64,000 nucleotides of DNA from Paraphysomonas bandaiensis (lineage: Eukaryota; Chrysophyceae), in the NCBI GenBank assembly GCA_965644295.1, contig CBFFRP010000127.1, positions 62,001 through 126,000 on the forward strand, in the 5' to 3' direction. The notes below the pieces were generated by a model. It had not been told where the DNA came from, searched no databases, and worked only from the letters and a program-made list of their open reading frames with translations. This document shows positions 9,945 through 23,307 of this stretch, one piece after another (positions within the stretch are counted from its first letter, which is position 1; each line of letters begins with the position of its first letter). A program made the translations under genes and the position numbers.

Positions 9945-11744
9945 ATGGACAAAGGGCAACAAATACTACACAGCGGCGTGTTTCTTAAGCGCAGTAACCT
10001 CACCAAGCAATACATATGGAAACCCCGCGAGTACCAGTTAACGTATGACCAATACTCATTGCAATGTGCAGCTCATTATATGTTACTTATGTAGTGATGC
10101 CGGCGAACTGGTATACAAGAACAGAGTAGGTGAGAGCCGCGTATTTCTCTTTCTCTTTATAAAGTGACTAGTATTTGATGTAAGGTATAAAAGACGAAAG
10201 AAACATCGAAGATGCTATACTGCGCTTCGTGGAGGTATGTTTTATTACACATATTTAATTTCTCACTGCTATATAGGTTGGTGTTGCATCACAGGGAGTA
10301 GTGAAATCTGTCAGAGCACTTGAGATACGAACTGGGAAGTGTAGAGCACTAACTATGTGAGTTGTCTTTCTCGCGTTTGAATTGAGCGACCTGACCGCTT
10401 CCGACATAGAGCTTTTGATGCAGACGACACTGTTGCCAATGCGTCTCAACTACAAACATTGAAAGCCATACTGTTAGCAGTAAGTATAATTCTGTACGAT
10501 TTAGAAGAGATGACGTCTACGATGTGTATGTTCCCGAATTTGATGGTAAATCGCAGCGTTTCGGTTGTCGAGAAGTTTCAAACATGGACCCTCGCACATG
10601 TGAAGACCCACTTTCAGGGGATGAAGAAGACGATGATCGCGAAGAGCATATTGTAGTAGATACATCCTCTAATTCTCAACCTGTGTTGAAGTTTGAGGAG
10701 TCAGCAGAAAGAGACTGGAGCACACTGCTTGCTGGAACCTTCCTTAAACGAAGTAATTCTGACATTTATTTGATTGAATGAATGAAAGCAATATATAAGT
10801 CATCTCTATATGTTTGTCCCGTAACTGTGGAATTACTAACTACCTTATCACTAGGTAATTTCACCAACAAACATATATGGAAGCCGAGATCATTTGAACT
10901 ATGGTATGAATAGGAGTTCTGTACATTCAAAACGTAAAATGTATATGTAGCGCTTCTGGAAGACTATCATACAAGAATAGGCTAGGTGAGGACAGGATAG
11001 AAATGTAATCACGGTGTTAAATATCTATAGGAATAAAAGATGAGAGGAGCATTAAGGATGCAATTCTACACTGTGTAGAGGTTCCGCATTTTTATTCGTT
11101 TTTTTTAGAAATATGATTCCATGTTGCAGGTGAATATAGAATGTAATGGAAGTCTGAAGCCAGTAACAGCCATGGAGATTCGAACTGGCAAGAGAGTACT
11201 AACTATGTGAGTAGAGTGCTGCAGAATTTTTGCTTTTTGACTTCTTCTTCTGCAGTGCATTCGATGCTGACAATGCTGGGTCCAATTTCTTTCAATTGGA
11301 TGGATTGAAAGCTCTTCTGACTGAGGTACTTTTGCAACGTTGTTGTGGGATGATAGATTACTACAAGGCCTTTATATATAAGTATTTTGAGTTCCATTCC
11401 TGCAATATCAACTTTTTGCTTTGCTTAACTATTGTCGTCCCCTATATATCCAGAAATTTGGTGCGGTTGAGGTGTCCACCGAAGGCAGTTGCACTGAAGA
11501 ATATAACTCGGACTATGACGAGTGTGAAGAAGTGTTTGATGCAGAGGTGGATAGTGAGGATAAGTTGTGTACTCCCCGTGACGACATCCATATGTGGAAG
11601 CTGGAGTCTCTTGTAATGCATAAGTACGGACTCGTAAGTGCTGTAATTGTCACAGGTAAGACATATGGCGAACTGTTAATCGATAATCATGAATATATAC
11701 GTTCAGTTGTGGCGCTCATCGTGGGAATTATACTGACAAAATAG
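9945..11744 (+). CDS. Tail-anchored protein with two tandem PH-like domains
   Basis: Twelve exons give 366 residues: 9945-10042, 10095-10129, 10185-10234, 10277-10356, 10410-10479, 10557-10752, 10855-10903, 10951-10985, 11031-11080, 11130-11206, 11256-11325, 11454-11744. Two homologous ~100-residue modules are present. Module 1 begins GVFLKRSNLTKQYIWKPREY and module 2 TFLKRSNFTNKHIWKPRSF; both end in a helix-like LKAILLARFG / LKALLTEKFG. The K-x-R-F/Y-L pattern after a short beta hairpin is PH-like, although the usual helix Trp is missing. An acidic linker (GDEEDDDREE) joins the modules and an acidic tail follows. The last ~14 residues (RSVVALIVGIILTK) are hydrophobic and look like a tail anchor. 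A phosphoinositide or protein-binding membrane adaptor is a reasonable inference. Confidence 0.7.
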
Positions 11745-12437
11745 CTTGTGGCTAGTGCACTGCGTTAAAAAAGTATATATAGTATGTCCTGATTGTATCA
11801 TTACGTTTCAATGACTATTGTAAAAAAGTAGTTCTTGTTAGAATATTATTCTTATAAATTAGATAATAATTTCGTTCTTTCGCCCAAATCAAGACACTTT
11901 CCAAACTCACAAGCAAGTTTTGCATATAGCTCTAACTGAGTGAGACACTAATTGCAGTTATATATGTATTGGTCTAGAGGCGCCCCTGTATTTGCCATTC
12001 CAGTAATTGTTTAAGAACACTACTATATGCTCTGTATAGTTATGTAATTACCAGAATACTCTGGTATCACAGTTACAGCATACGAATATTTGTAATGAAC
12101 TCTTGTCGTAATATGACGATGACACTCTGCAAAGCTGACTATATGCCACTGAATCAACTCACAGTCTACGCACGATACACACCCTAAGAAGAATTAAGCC
12201 ACAGGTGGATCATACTCTACTTCTATCAAAGCCTTAGCAAATCATCGTACTACAAATAGATTATGAGCGATTTCATTGGATATATGGAAGGACAACTTTC
12301 CTTCAAATTCTCAGATTTTGACAGAAATTGAAAGTAAGGAAAAAAAACATCTCAATAATGTGAGACTTTCCCTCAAAAATCAACTCAAAACCACATAAAA
12401 AACACGACTACTCGTAGTTGTATCTAGTACCTCTCAG
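11745..12437. other. Intergenic DNA, no supported gene
   Basis: AT-rich, with no open frame supported by splice signals or similarity on either strand. It lies between two plus-strand genes and probably holds a 3' end and the next promoter. Confidence 0.5.
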
Positions 12438-14042
12438 ATGGAAGAGCTGCTATCTTGTCAAATCTGCTTTGAGGCCTATGACTCGACGACTCATGAGCCA
12501 CGTGTGTGTCCATGTGGTCATACATTCTGTGTATCTTGTATCAATATCCTATTACTGGCATCGAATCCTCGGTCTATGCTGTGTCCTCTTTGCAAATTCA
12601 AGTTACCAAGAAACATCGGTCAGTTCCCGAGAAACTATGATATAATTGGCTTGTTTTCGCATAGTGAGAGTGAATGTAGTCCGATATGCTTGAACAGACT
12701 AGATATTGTTGCACGGTATAAGAAAGATATTGAGCGAGAGTATGAAATTGTGGCAGGCCAGGAATTGGAAGTCAGAAACTATGAAACACTAATATCTCAA
12801 ACTCATGAATATCTTCAACAACTGAGTTCAATGGCAACAAACGCATCTCGACAATTAGAACAGTCGCGCAGACGACTGGCTGAGTTGGAATTAACGGTAT
12901 CTAACATGGAGCTCACGAAATCAAACAGCTCAACAGGTACGGCCAGAGTTAAACAAGCTGTATAGTAGTGTACCAACAACAATATTACAGTAAACAAGCT
13001 TGGTCCTTTTCCTTCTGAATCGTTTCCACCACCCTCTGCAAGTGAGAGGCGATTCATAGACCGGTACGGCCTTTGTTTATTCGGTTTGTGGCTCACATTG
13101 CTGATAGGCAATATAGTGGACCAGGTCATCGACTATCGTTGCTAGATGACATAAGGTACATACAAACACCAACAGTGTGAACTTTCATCTGGACTTTGTA
13201 CTCACTAAAGATATAGGAGGCACCGTCTGACATCAACATCGCCTGTGCCTGCTCCACCACCACCTCCACTGAGGCAATCTAGAACTGAAGCCGTTCATGA
13301 TACAGAAATAGCACATCAAGACAGTCCGTCTGTGAGTTCTCCTGATGATCGACAATCCTTGCTAGATGACATAAGGTATATACAAACACCAACAGTGTGA
13401 ACTTTCATCTGGACTTTGTACTCACTAAAGATATAGGAGGCACCGTCTGACATCAACATCGCCTGTGCCTGCTCCACCACCACCTCCACTGAGGCAACCT
13501 AGAACTGAAGCCGTTCATGATACAGAAATAGCACATCAAGACAGTCCGTCTGTGAGTTCTCCTGATGATCGACAATCCTTGCTAGATGACATAAGGTATA
13601 TACAAACACCAACAGTGTGAACTTTCATCTGGACTTTGTACTCACTAAAGATATAGGAGGCATCGTCTGACATCAACATCGCCTGTGCCTGCTCCACCAC
13701 CACCTCCACTGAGGCAATCTAGAACTGAAGCCGTTCATGATACAGAAATAGCACATCAAGACAGTCCGTCTGTGAGTTCTCCTGATGATCGACAATCCTT
13801 GCTAGATGACATAAGGTACATACAAACGCCAACAGTGTGAACTTTCATCTGGACTTTGTACTCACTAAAGATATAGGAGGCATCGTCTGTTATCAACATC
13901 GCCTGTGCCTGCTCCACCACCACCTCCGCGCAGACAGAGAAGTGGTTCTCGATTCGAGTCCATGAGCTATTTGTTGCGAAATAATCCGTTTGTAAGACGT
14001 GATATGGTGGCAGCAGCAGGTACTGGTGTGAGCTTAGCGTAA
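12438..14042 (+). CDS. RING/coiled-coil protein with tandemly duplicated proline-rich exons
   Basis: Seven exons: 12438-12936, 12991-13063, 13117-13155, 13217-13375, 13437-13595, 13657-13815, 13877-14042, giving 417 residues. An N-terminal C3HC4 RING (CQIC, CPCGHTFC, CPLC, residues 7-55) is followed by a predicted coiled coil (about 100-155), a TRIM-like order without a visible B-box. Exons 4, 5 and 6 are three nearly identical 159-nt, phase 2-2 exons. Each encodes a 53-residue unit beginning RHRLTSTSPVPAPPPPPLRQ and ending LLDDIR. The last exon starts with the same unit (RHRLLSTSPVPAP) and then diverges to RFESMSYLLRNNPF and the stop. Exon 3 carries only the unit's last residues. E3 ligase activity is inferred from the RING; the repeats could be SH3/WW-type ligands or spacers. 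Confidence 0.75.
13156..13927 (+). repeat. 220-bp tandem repeat: whole exon plus intron, three full units and a partial
   Basis: Units start at 13156, 13376, 13596 and 13816 with a 220-bp period, each being a 61-bp intron plus a 159-bp exon. Introns and exons are almost base-identical (for example GAGGCACCG versus GAGGCATCG), so the amplification is recent or the units are being homogenised. The fourth unit diverges after about 13927. Stop codons in the intron make the array look non-coding if read straight through. Confidence 0.9.
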
Positions 14043-14788
14043 CCACTGAGAGAATCGTAAATATGCTCTACAATCAACTATCCAAATGTTAGATGCAGAG
14101 AGTTTTCATGATATTGTACACACATAATTAGTACTCTCTGTATTGTGTATTATATATTACTCTATAATATTTCTCAGGATTCAGAACTCAGCACTGTCAC
14201 TTTTCATGATTATAGTAGTAAATAATAAATAAGGCATTTCTAATTTCCTGAATGAGAGAATTTTTAAAGTTAATTCACTACACAAAGATATTTAAGGTGT
14301 TTGAGATCGGCTGCTAGCTCTATTAGTTTCGCTCTATCACTGTAGAATTGTGATAGTACGGGTTGCTGCAACAGAGCAGCAATCACTAACTCCAATATAC
14401 TATCAACACATCATTTCATGGCAAAAAGTATACTTAAGGGAGCTACTAGTATGCATTTAAGAGTTCGATGCGCTCAAATAAAATGCGCAATCAAATTTCT
14501 CTGAATATGAGCACAAGATTTTATCATTATTTTTATTGTCGTTCTTCCGATGGATTAATTAGGTACTCACATCGGATTTTCTGCTGAAATCATTAGCAGA
14601 TTTTATGTTCTGTACAATGTAGAGTAGCTTTGGTTCATAAACCCAGCCCCGCTGTGCGCTCGTCAACTAGGAGAATATGAAGTGTTTCCTTTACAAGCAA
14701 AGGTATTGCGGTAGTATTAATTAAACTTTTGCATAGCAGCATATAATTTTCGCCGTAAATTTGCAGTGTAGGACCACAAGGTAATTAA
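14043..14788. other. Intergenic DNA between convergent genes
   Basis: Holds the 3' ends of the RING gene (plus) and the ubiquitin-thioredoxin gene (minus). No open frame or RNA gene is recognised. Confidence 0.5.
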
Positions 14789-16010
<1,222 letters not shown>

Positions 16011-19000
16011 ATGTTCACGCAGTTAACAGTCCTCACAGCGAGAGACTTCCATCTAGCCAACACATTCATACAGGGAGTATCCACTGGAAGTCAACGCTGT
16101 GTTCCTTCTATCACTACCAAGCATGCCATCTATCAATTTGAGACCGGAGCGGAGGTATTGCTCATCGAAGGCAGTGATATGGCAGAGGATCTGTTGGCAT
16201 CTTGTGAGTTTTCTCTGATAGTGTCGATCAGTGAATCAGAGGAAGTGCTCACAAGAGTTAAGCAGTCTGGTGGTATGGTAGTAGAAGAATGTTGTGTGAA
16301 TAGCAGCGCACTACATGTCATTACGGGCCCCGGAGGTATAACTCTCCGACTGATTGCTTTATCTGGTACCAGTACTGCGGCAGAGGTACTCTTGACATGG
16401 AAACTTTCAAAGGGTGATACATCAACTCTCAAAGAGACAGCCAATCCTACGAATGAAACCGATAATACTTCCTGGAGTCCTCCATCCGGGCCATTAATTC
16501 GAACACTTTTTCCGAGTTTGTTGCACAGAGGGTCCCTTCGCCCCATATACCCCAACTCATCAGTTCCTATTCCTTTCAAGACCGACTTATTTGAGGGAGA
16601 AATGCTCTTACTCATTCGCACTACACCACTCTCACCAGAATATCGACATTTTTTTGAAGGCAGCGATGCATGCTTTGAAGTGCAAGTGCAAGGAAGATTC
16701 CTCAGACGCCCGACCGGGAAACTTTTCATAGGTAGTTGATCTGGGCGCTGTGTGAGTAATATTGTAAATATACTGTTCAGGCGCAGAGATTACAAAGAAA
16801 ATGAATCTAGGCTTTATAACGCGGGGAATATGCAGCAGTATTCTTCAGTTTGTCCGCTCTGTGAACCCGTATATACACACCTCCTTTGGGGATGCAGAAG
16901 GTCGGGAACTTCCACATATCACAGGACCACTGTGGTGTATGGCTGATCGTATTGTGGTTACACCTGCAGGAGAGACTCCGCCAAAGTTAGGGTATGTTCT
17001 ACCTGAAAATGAACGTAATAGAGCTATAAGGCGTGCTAACCCACTACATGAGGAAATAGTCGACTTGGATGCGATATACAGCTTCTCTACAAATACCGAA
17101 AATATTGAGCTTTGTGACTGGTCAATGGTGAATGTGCCATTGATGAAAAAGTTTGATTTGCACACATTCTGGGCGGATGCTGATATTCGCCTGTGTTCCT
17201 ACTGTGTTCCGTTTGATTCGACCTCGGGTCCCGATCCCAGTACGAACACCTTTCCCAAGTACCACTACCAGGACCGCATCGAGTACATGCTCTGTGTTGA
17301 GATTGAACACCAGTCTAACCATCCTGACAGAGGAGCCAATACCGGACCTTTAATCCGCGCAGAAAGTATCTCCAGGAACTCCCCTCTTTCACTAGCGAAT
17401 GTGAGTCGAAGTGAGCTAGCAAGAGACAACACTTTTTTAGCCTTTAGTCACGACACGGGAGATATGGATATCCATGTGAGTGTCTCATGCCATTGTACCT
17501 ATATATTTCTCATCGTATTCTTGATTCCAATTATTTATAGAGAGGTATAAGGCTAGATGACGACGAAAGTATATACAGTGATGTTTTCTTCGATACGGAC
17601 GACGGATTTCGAGGTGGTGTTGATTGTTTACAGAATGCTGAACGCTCCGCTACACCTGTGTTATCACCTACCAAACTTTATGCCTCCGTGGTGGACTATT
17701 CCGATAGCGGATTAGTTTTCGTCCCTTCAGTGGTTTCCGTTGATGACTTACGCCGCACCGTGATAGGAATGAGGAGAGATTTATACGTTATATCTATCCC
17801 CAAGACATTTCTCCGACGTTCGGAGAAAACCAACGCTCAACCTTCTGTAGACAATCCGCACTCTTCTTACCTCACCACACTGTGCTCTTTTAAAGAATTT
17901 GAGGCGTGCTTTTCGGTTTATGTTGCGCCCAGACTGTGCTCAGTAGACAGAATGAGTATTACCGAAAAGCGTCGCTTAGATTTGCAAGAGTCGGTGGCTC
18001 ATTTATGCGCACTTGCTATAAGTGATGACAATGCGTATCAGGGCTTGCTATCCTTCATGGAGAAGCAAAGCCACAGTGCTACCTTTTTGTCATCTTCTAA
18101 GGCAAACCGAAACTCAGGAGTTGGGAGTACGAGATTGAGGTCGGATTTGGAAGACCCCACCCGACAGAGTTTTGTTTGTGTGCGTCAGGGTCAAACGCAC
18201 TGGTCTGAAGAATACATGGTACTCACCTCATCAGAAATTGTGTTTGTAAAGCACTCTGCTAGGTTCGGCCGTATGAGTCGGCTGCGCCTATCTCTTCGAG
18301 ATATACAAGACGTTGCTTTGATGGACTCCCGATACTGGCCTATGATTCTTGAAGGGTGTTTCTTCATGACGTTATCGTCCTTTTCCAGGGAGTATACCGT
18401 GATGATCAGAGGCCACGGGGTAGCCATGGACTGGGTTAATGCTATTGTTGCCACCAAGAAGAAGGTCAAGGCAGTTGGAACAAAAGCGAAGGACTCTATA
18501 TTGCGTCAGCCTGAGCTTTTCATGCAGTCGATGGACTGGAATCTGGGTGATAGAGTGATACTCAATTGCAGGGTTCTATGTGGAAGACTTAATTCTGAGA
18601 GACCACATATTGATGCAGTGCTCGATAGAAACTCAAGCGAGTTTCCGCTACAGCTGGTGCAACATGCCCTCGAAGAAATATCACACATATGTGTAGCTGC
18701 TACAAATGACCGCAATGAGTTGTTAGATCAGGCAAGCTGGCCCCGTGACCTTCAGAACCAACTGGTACACTTTTTGACCCTTGTATCTTACTTGCCGTGC
18801 ATTGATCTGAAGGCATATACCTATTCTGAAACAGAGTACACTTGTTTATTTGTAAACCTCTATCACGTAATAGTTTTGCATGCGTTTTTGGTCGCCGGAC
18901 CGCCATCATCAGTTCTTAAGTGGCCAAGTTTTTTCAACTCTTGTGCATATGAAGCGTTCGGTGACATATTCAGCTTGTCTGAACTAGAGCATTGTATCAT

Positions 19001-19637
19001 TAAAAATGGTACGATGTGTAATATTTGAAGTGTGTAGTGATTTCATACGCTCAAATATTTATTTGACAGGCATTGGGGCACCGAAAAGCTTTTTGATACA
19101 AGCCCTTATACCGCAGAGCGTGTACGATTTGAAGCTGACACAGAGTGATCCCCGCTTACTGTGGGCACTTAATTGTGGCTCCCTTTCGATGCCTGCAACG
19201 GTACCTATTCTTAATCCGAAGCAATGCGAGGAACAGCTGGATGACATTATGAAGTGAGTATTTGTTACACAGGAATATCGTATGCGATATCATGTGTTAT
19301 ACGAAACAGGAAATCGCTTGACGCACAACTGATGGTGTATAGATATGGTACCGGCCTGGTGGTCATGCTTCCACAAGTGTGTCAGTGGTACTCCAATGTC
19401 CTAGAAAGACAGGGTAGTAAACCTGGCACCGCAGCAATGCTGAAGTTTATAGAGAGATATGCCAGGTGACTTTGTGCACTTGTCAATATATTTGAAAATT
19501 ACCTGTATCGTAGTGGAGACAAGGCTGCTGCATTAAGAGAATTACATGAGAAAAAGGCGAAGTCGTATACTATAAAGTACAATGGATTAGACTATAGGTA
19601 TTATCTGTATAATATAGAGTATTGTTCCTATCACTAA
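16011..19637 (+). CDS. DUF1769-PH-DUF547 multidomain protein
   Basis: Six exons (16011-16731, 16781-17475, 17541-19008, 19070-19253, 19310-19465, 19514-19637) give 1115 residues with all phases closing. A DUF1769 domain spans roughly 195-340: the VQVQGRF strand, then MNLGFITRG, HTSFGD, LPHITGPLW and DRIVVTPAGETPP, which are the family's hallmark blocks. A PH-like domain lies at about 670-775 (FVCVRQGQTHWSEEYMVL to MDWVNAI). A DUF547 domain occupies about 895-1080 (FVNLYHVIVLHAFL, FSLSELEHCI, DPRLLWALNCGSLS), a family known mainly from plants and bacteria. Neither DUF has a settled biochemical role. The PH domain suggests membrane or protein docking. Residues 340-660 are mostly low-complexity. 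Confidence 0.8.
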
Positions 19638-20599
19638 AGGTGTTGCATCGTTAGGTGTAGGATCTTCAAAGCATATTCGTAAATGATGAATATGCGATTC
19701 CAAATTGCTCATCATATGTCACATATATTTTCTTTCGTTGTAGTTGTTGTTGCGATTACATAAGTAATAATATTTATAACCTTTGCTTTGTTGTTGATGT
19801 AGTTCTAATTTGCGACATACTCTTAATCACATCTGATCTCGGATATAGCAATGCACTCGGAAATTCGAAATTTCTATCAGATAAACGACGTATTGATAAG
19901 TAAAATACTGTCATATGATATATAGACATATTTAACCACGCATCATAAGGAGGCTGAGTCCTCCCACGGACAATGGGTGATATTTTTCCCAAGTATATAT
20001 TATATAGTTTATGCTATGTGTACTTTTCTATAGAATCAAAGACAGGCCACCAAATTGGGATAATAGATTTGATGCAGTGAAAACTAGGGCTAGGGAGCAA
20101 CATATTGAATTGCAATATATTGTAAATTATATTGATGGACTGGCCAAATATTTCATCCATATTGTTTCTGTTGATGTTACTCACTGCAATATAAAGCAGT
20201 CAATATTTTGATAGTATATATATATGTTGATCAAGAGGTCTGTGATAATTGTCCCCCTTTGTACCACTATGTAATTCTTTTAATGCGGAGAGTTAGTTGG
20301 TAGTTTGTACTGCTATTTAACTATTTCTGTAGAAATTATGCCTTATAGAAGTTTAAGTTAAAAACAAATGCGTTGAAAACTCAGACCTGTATTTTTTTAA
20401 CATAACAATGTTACTTTTAGTATATATCTACTATTCACCAACAAAACCAGGTAAAATCACTTTACCAGGTTTGGGCATTACAGGCACTTTTAGTCATAAC
20501 ATACGAAAAGTCTAACTTCTTAACTGTAAGGTGAAAAATGTAAGCTCCTGCACTTAAATATCCGGAATAATAGCAAAATGCCTATATCTGTTGTTGTGT
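19638..20599. other. Intergenic DNA with a diverged interspersed repeat
   Basis: No gene supported. Segments at about 20130-20205 and 20500-20540 resemble 40935-41040 (shared CATATTGTTTCT/CGATATTGTTTCT, CAATATTTTGATAG and CATACGAAAAG blocks), indicating an old dispersed repeat. Confidence 0.45.
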
Positions 20600-21183
20600 T
20601 CTAGTTCAAAGAGGACTATACACTATACACCTCATGTCGTTACCATTAACGGCTACCAGGCCCTGATGTACAGTACTTCTCTTAATATAAAATAAAATAC
20701 CCTCTACGAAGTCGGACTTTTTCGTGGTGTTCTGGGTGATAAGTACCGGAGAGATTCTCGCCGGGAAATTAAAGTGAGCCGCAAGCATATAGTCAGCAGA
20801 TAATTTTCTGCCTACCCATATAGCCGAATGCTTGTGTAGACGTCTTTGGGCCCCCATGAATAAACAGGCATCCGGGAATGGGCCCACCTCAAGGGCATCC
20901 GGGACAGGGCCCACCTAAAGGGTAACCGGGGTATTGGGCTGCCTGCTGAAGTCAAGCATCCGGGATGTTCACCTTAAGCCTTAAGGACAGAGAGCGAAAG
21001 TGATAGCACCTTGTTGGTGCTTGCGACGACGCACAAGCAGCTTTCGTACCATTAAATAGTAGGATAATTGAAACCGATTAGTTTCAGGTAGAGGTCTAAC
21101 TAGGTTGACTAGTATTCATCTAGCTACTAAGGTGGTGCAGGTTTTTAACGCCTATTGCTAATAATAAGACTTTCAATATAAAA
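20600..21183 (-). repeat. Copy C of the GCAATAGGCG TIR family
   Basis: Reverse orientation: the outer end lies at 21140-21181 (TTTTTAACGCCTATTGCTAA, then TAATAAGACTTTCAATA). The interior matches copies A and B backwards, including the GGTATTGGGCTGCCTGCTGA block and the CCGG hairpin near 20747-20765. The left limit is approximate. No coding capacity. Confidence 0.7.
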
Positions 21184-21526
21184 TAAAACATATATTATAC
21201 TGATAAGTAGAGGCGCCTATGAATGCTTGAAAAGTAGTGATATATTCGACTGTTTTTGGAGTACGGTTGGAAGTGAATGCAATGCAACATCTGTGGACGC
21301 AAGAAAAAGGCTCAGTAAAGCAACAGAAAGCATCGATAGCAGAGGTGTAGATGTAACCTCCCAAATTTCGTCACACCGACAAATGTTTTTCGGCTACACT
21401 ATTTTTGATTATATTCCCTTAAGAGTGTGCAACATAGGTACACGTCCTACCTTTCCTATATAGGTCTATACTAATTCTTCCTTTTAATTTACTAGATGCT
21501 CACTTGTTCAAACTTATTGAAGTGAG
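21184..21526. other. Short intergenic stretch 3' of Pelota
   Basis: About 38 bases near 21233-21272 (GACTGTTTTTGGAGTACGGT) resemble 42030-42066 (CACTGTTTTTGGAGTCCGGT), a repeat fragment. Otherwise nothing recognised. Confidence 0.4.
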
Positions 21527-23307
21527 CTAACCAACAAGGCCCATACTTCCCATGTCAATGTGACATCCATCTAAGTCGTCCACAGACGACAGTCTTCTTC
21601 TTCTCTCCCCCACGAAGTCATCATAGAACTCGTCTTCTACCAGGCTTTCCGTTGGCGGTGCCTCCTCTTCCTCGTCCTCAGAGTCCGTCTCCTGCGGCTG
21701 AACAAGAGGAAATCGCAAGGTTGCTGCCACACCAGTGTACTGATCCAGCTGCTCCCCACTGACATGCATACTACTGAATACATATACCTGAAAAAGATGG
21801 AACACATTCATTTGTGTGCACTAACATATCGTTTTGCCAACCTTTCCCCCATGCTCCCGAACGCTCTCCACTAAAGACACGTATTGCTGTCGCAACACTA
21901 CATCAGCAGCTTGAAACAGCTTGTCGGTAACAAGAAGCTCATCTATAGCCAAGTGTTCATCCGCATGAAGCACTTGCTTAAACCCATAAGCGGCCCGGTC
22001 TTCGTCTGACGAAAGGGTAGAATAAAACCTCTCTAATGCGCGAACCTTAAGTCATAGTGGTCAGATATATAAAGCATCCTGCTACCGAATACCTCAGCAA
22101 CAGCCTTGACATCATTGAGCTGCGAGCGCACTTCTGAAGATGCTAGCACCTGCTCAATAGCATTCTTGTGTCCTATTACACGAACAATATTATTATACGA
22201 TGTATAATGCACATTATGTGGCGTCGAAGGTACTCTACCTGACGAAGCATTGACACGAAGAAACTTCGACTTATTCTGCACGAGCACTGTATCCCCTCTC
22301 CTCACCGCTGTGTCGTTCAAGAAGTTCATGAAGTCGTCCTTTAGAAATCCAGGGCTACATAAAACGCATAAATGGGATGGAAACAGCATTCAATACTTAA
22401 ATACCTGCCCACAAGAACAACCCGCACAATATCAAAGTTAATATGTTTCTTTATTGCATCGTATATATCCTCCAAGAACTTCGCCAAAGCCTTACTGTGT
22501 GCCTGATTGAGCTATTTCGGCACACGTCACTACCCTGACTACGCAATTGACATGCGTATGTACCTGTCCCTTTTTCGGCATCCGGCGTTCAATCCTAGCC
22601 CTAGTAATGGTCATAGAGGAAGTGACCAGGCAGATATGGGCGAGACCCTCCTGCATAACAACAGCCGCCATGTCTGCTTTAGCCGCTGGATCGGCCGCCT
22701 GAAACAGCAGCGCATGATTCATATCATAGGCTTCCTTTATTGGAAAAATGTGTGAATACGCCATCATACCTCTTCTAATCGATCCAAACATATGACATCC
22801 CAGCATGACTTCTCCAGGCGAAGAGGCTGATTGGCTTCCAGGTCGACAGTGTGGTATTGCCCCATCTGTGGTAAAAAATAAAATAAAATCTACATGAAAG
22901 ATGTTATGTAATCGTACTTTGACAAATTCATTTTCCTCGACATTTCTTCCCACCAGTCTCAAGGAGCAGTGCTCCGAATCAAACTCTACTCTTTCAACTC
23001 GTATCGTTATCATCATTTTCACTCGGTTTTTACTTGTAGATCCAGTGTTACTCTCCCTCACAACCTGAAGTCTGATAACACACTCTCGTCATATCAATAT
23101 CGTAACAGACTTACATTGCGAACAGTGCTTGCTCGCACCACATCATTCTCTGTTATTAAATTATACAGATGCCACCTGTATGTCAAGAGATGATCAGTGA
23201 CGACAGCATCAGTGCAAGAGATCATACATGTCCTCATTATCATCTGCTTGTAGACGCACATATCCCGCTCCATTCTTAGCGGAGATTTCTTTCTTTAATA
23301 TACGCAT
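21527..23307 (-). CDS. PELO: Pelota / Dom34 ribosome-rescue factor
   Basis: Ten exons on the minus strand give 425 residues: 23307-23228, 23175-23115, 23064-22918, 22865-22770, 22698-22564, 22502-22405, 22354-22239, 22172-22093, 22045-21842, 21787-21527; introns are 47-71 bp. The protein runs from MRILKKEISAKNGAG through WHLYNLI, the eRF1_1-like domain (MGQYHTVDLEANQPLRLEK), the middle domain (AADMAAVVMQEGL-type block with AHICLVTSSMT, then SPGF) and the eRF1_3-like domain (SMHVSGEQLDQYTGVAATLR). Pelota with Hbs1 recognises stalled ribosomes with an empty or truncated A site and splits them with ABCE1. Animal and yeast proteins are about 385 residues. This one adds an acidic, Arg/Ser-rich C-terminal tail (SEDEEEE... 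GERRRRLSS) of about 40 residues. Divergent from the channel gene. Confidence 0.93.

Noticed and set aside
10480-10504. 25-bp intron in the PH-like gene
   Set aside because: The next acceptor at 10556 gives a 77-bp intron, the correct phase, and a start (RFG) that aligns with KFG in the second module; the 25-bp version leads to an immediate stop.
13117-13927. Non-coding satellite or minisatellite
   Set aside because: The repeats are exon-intron units that splice in frame into the RING gene.
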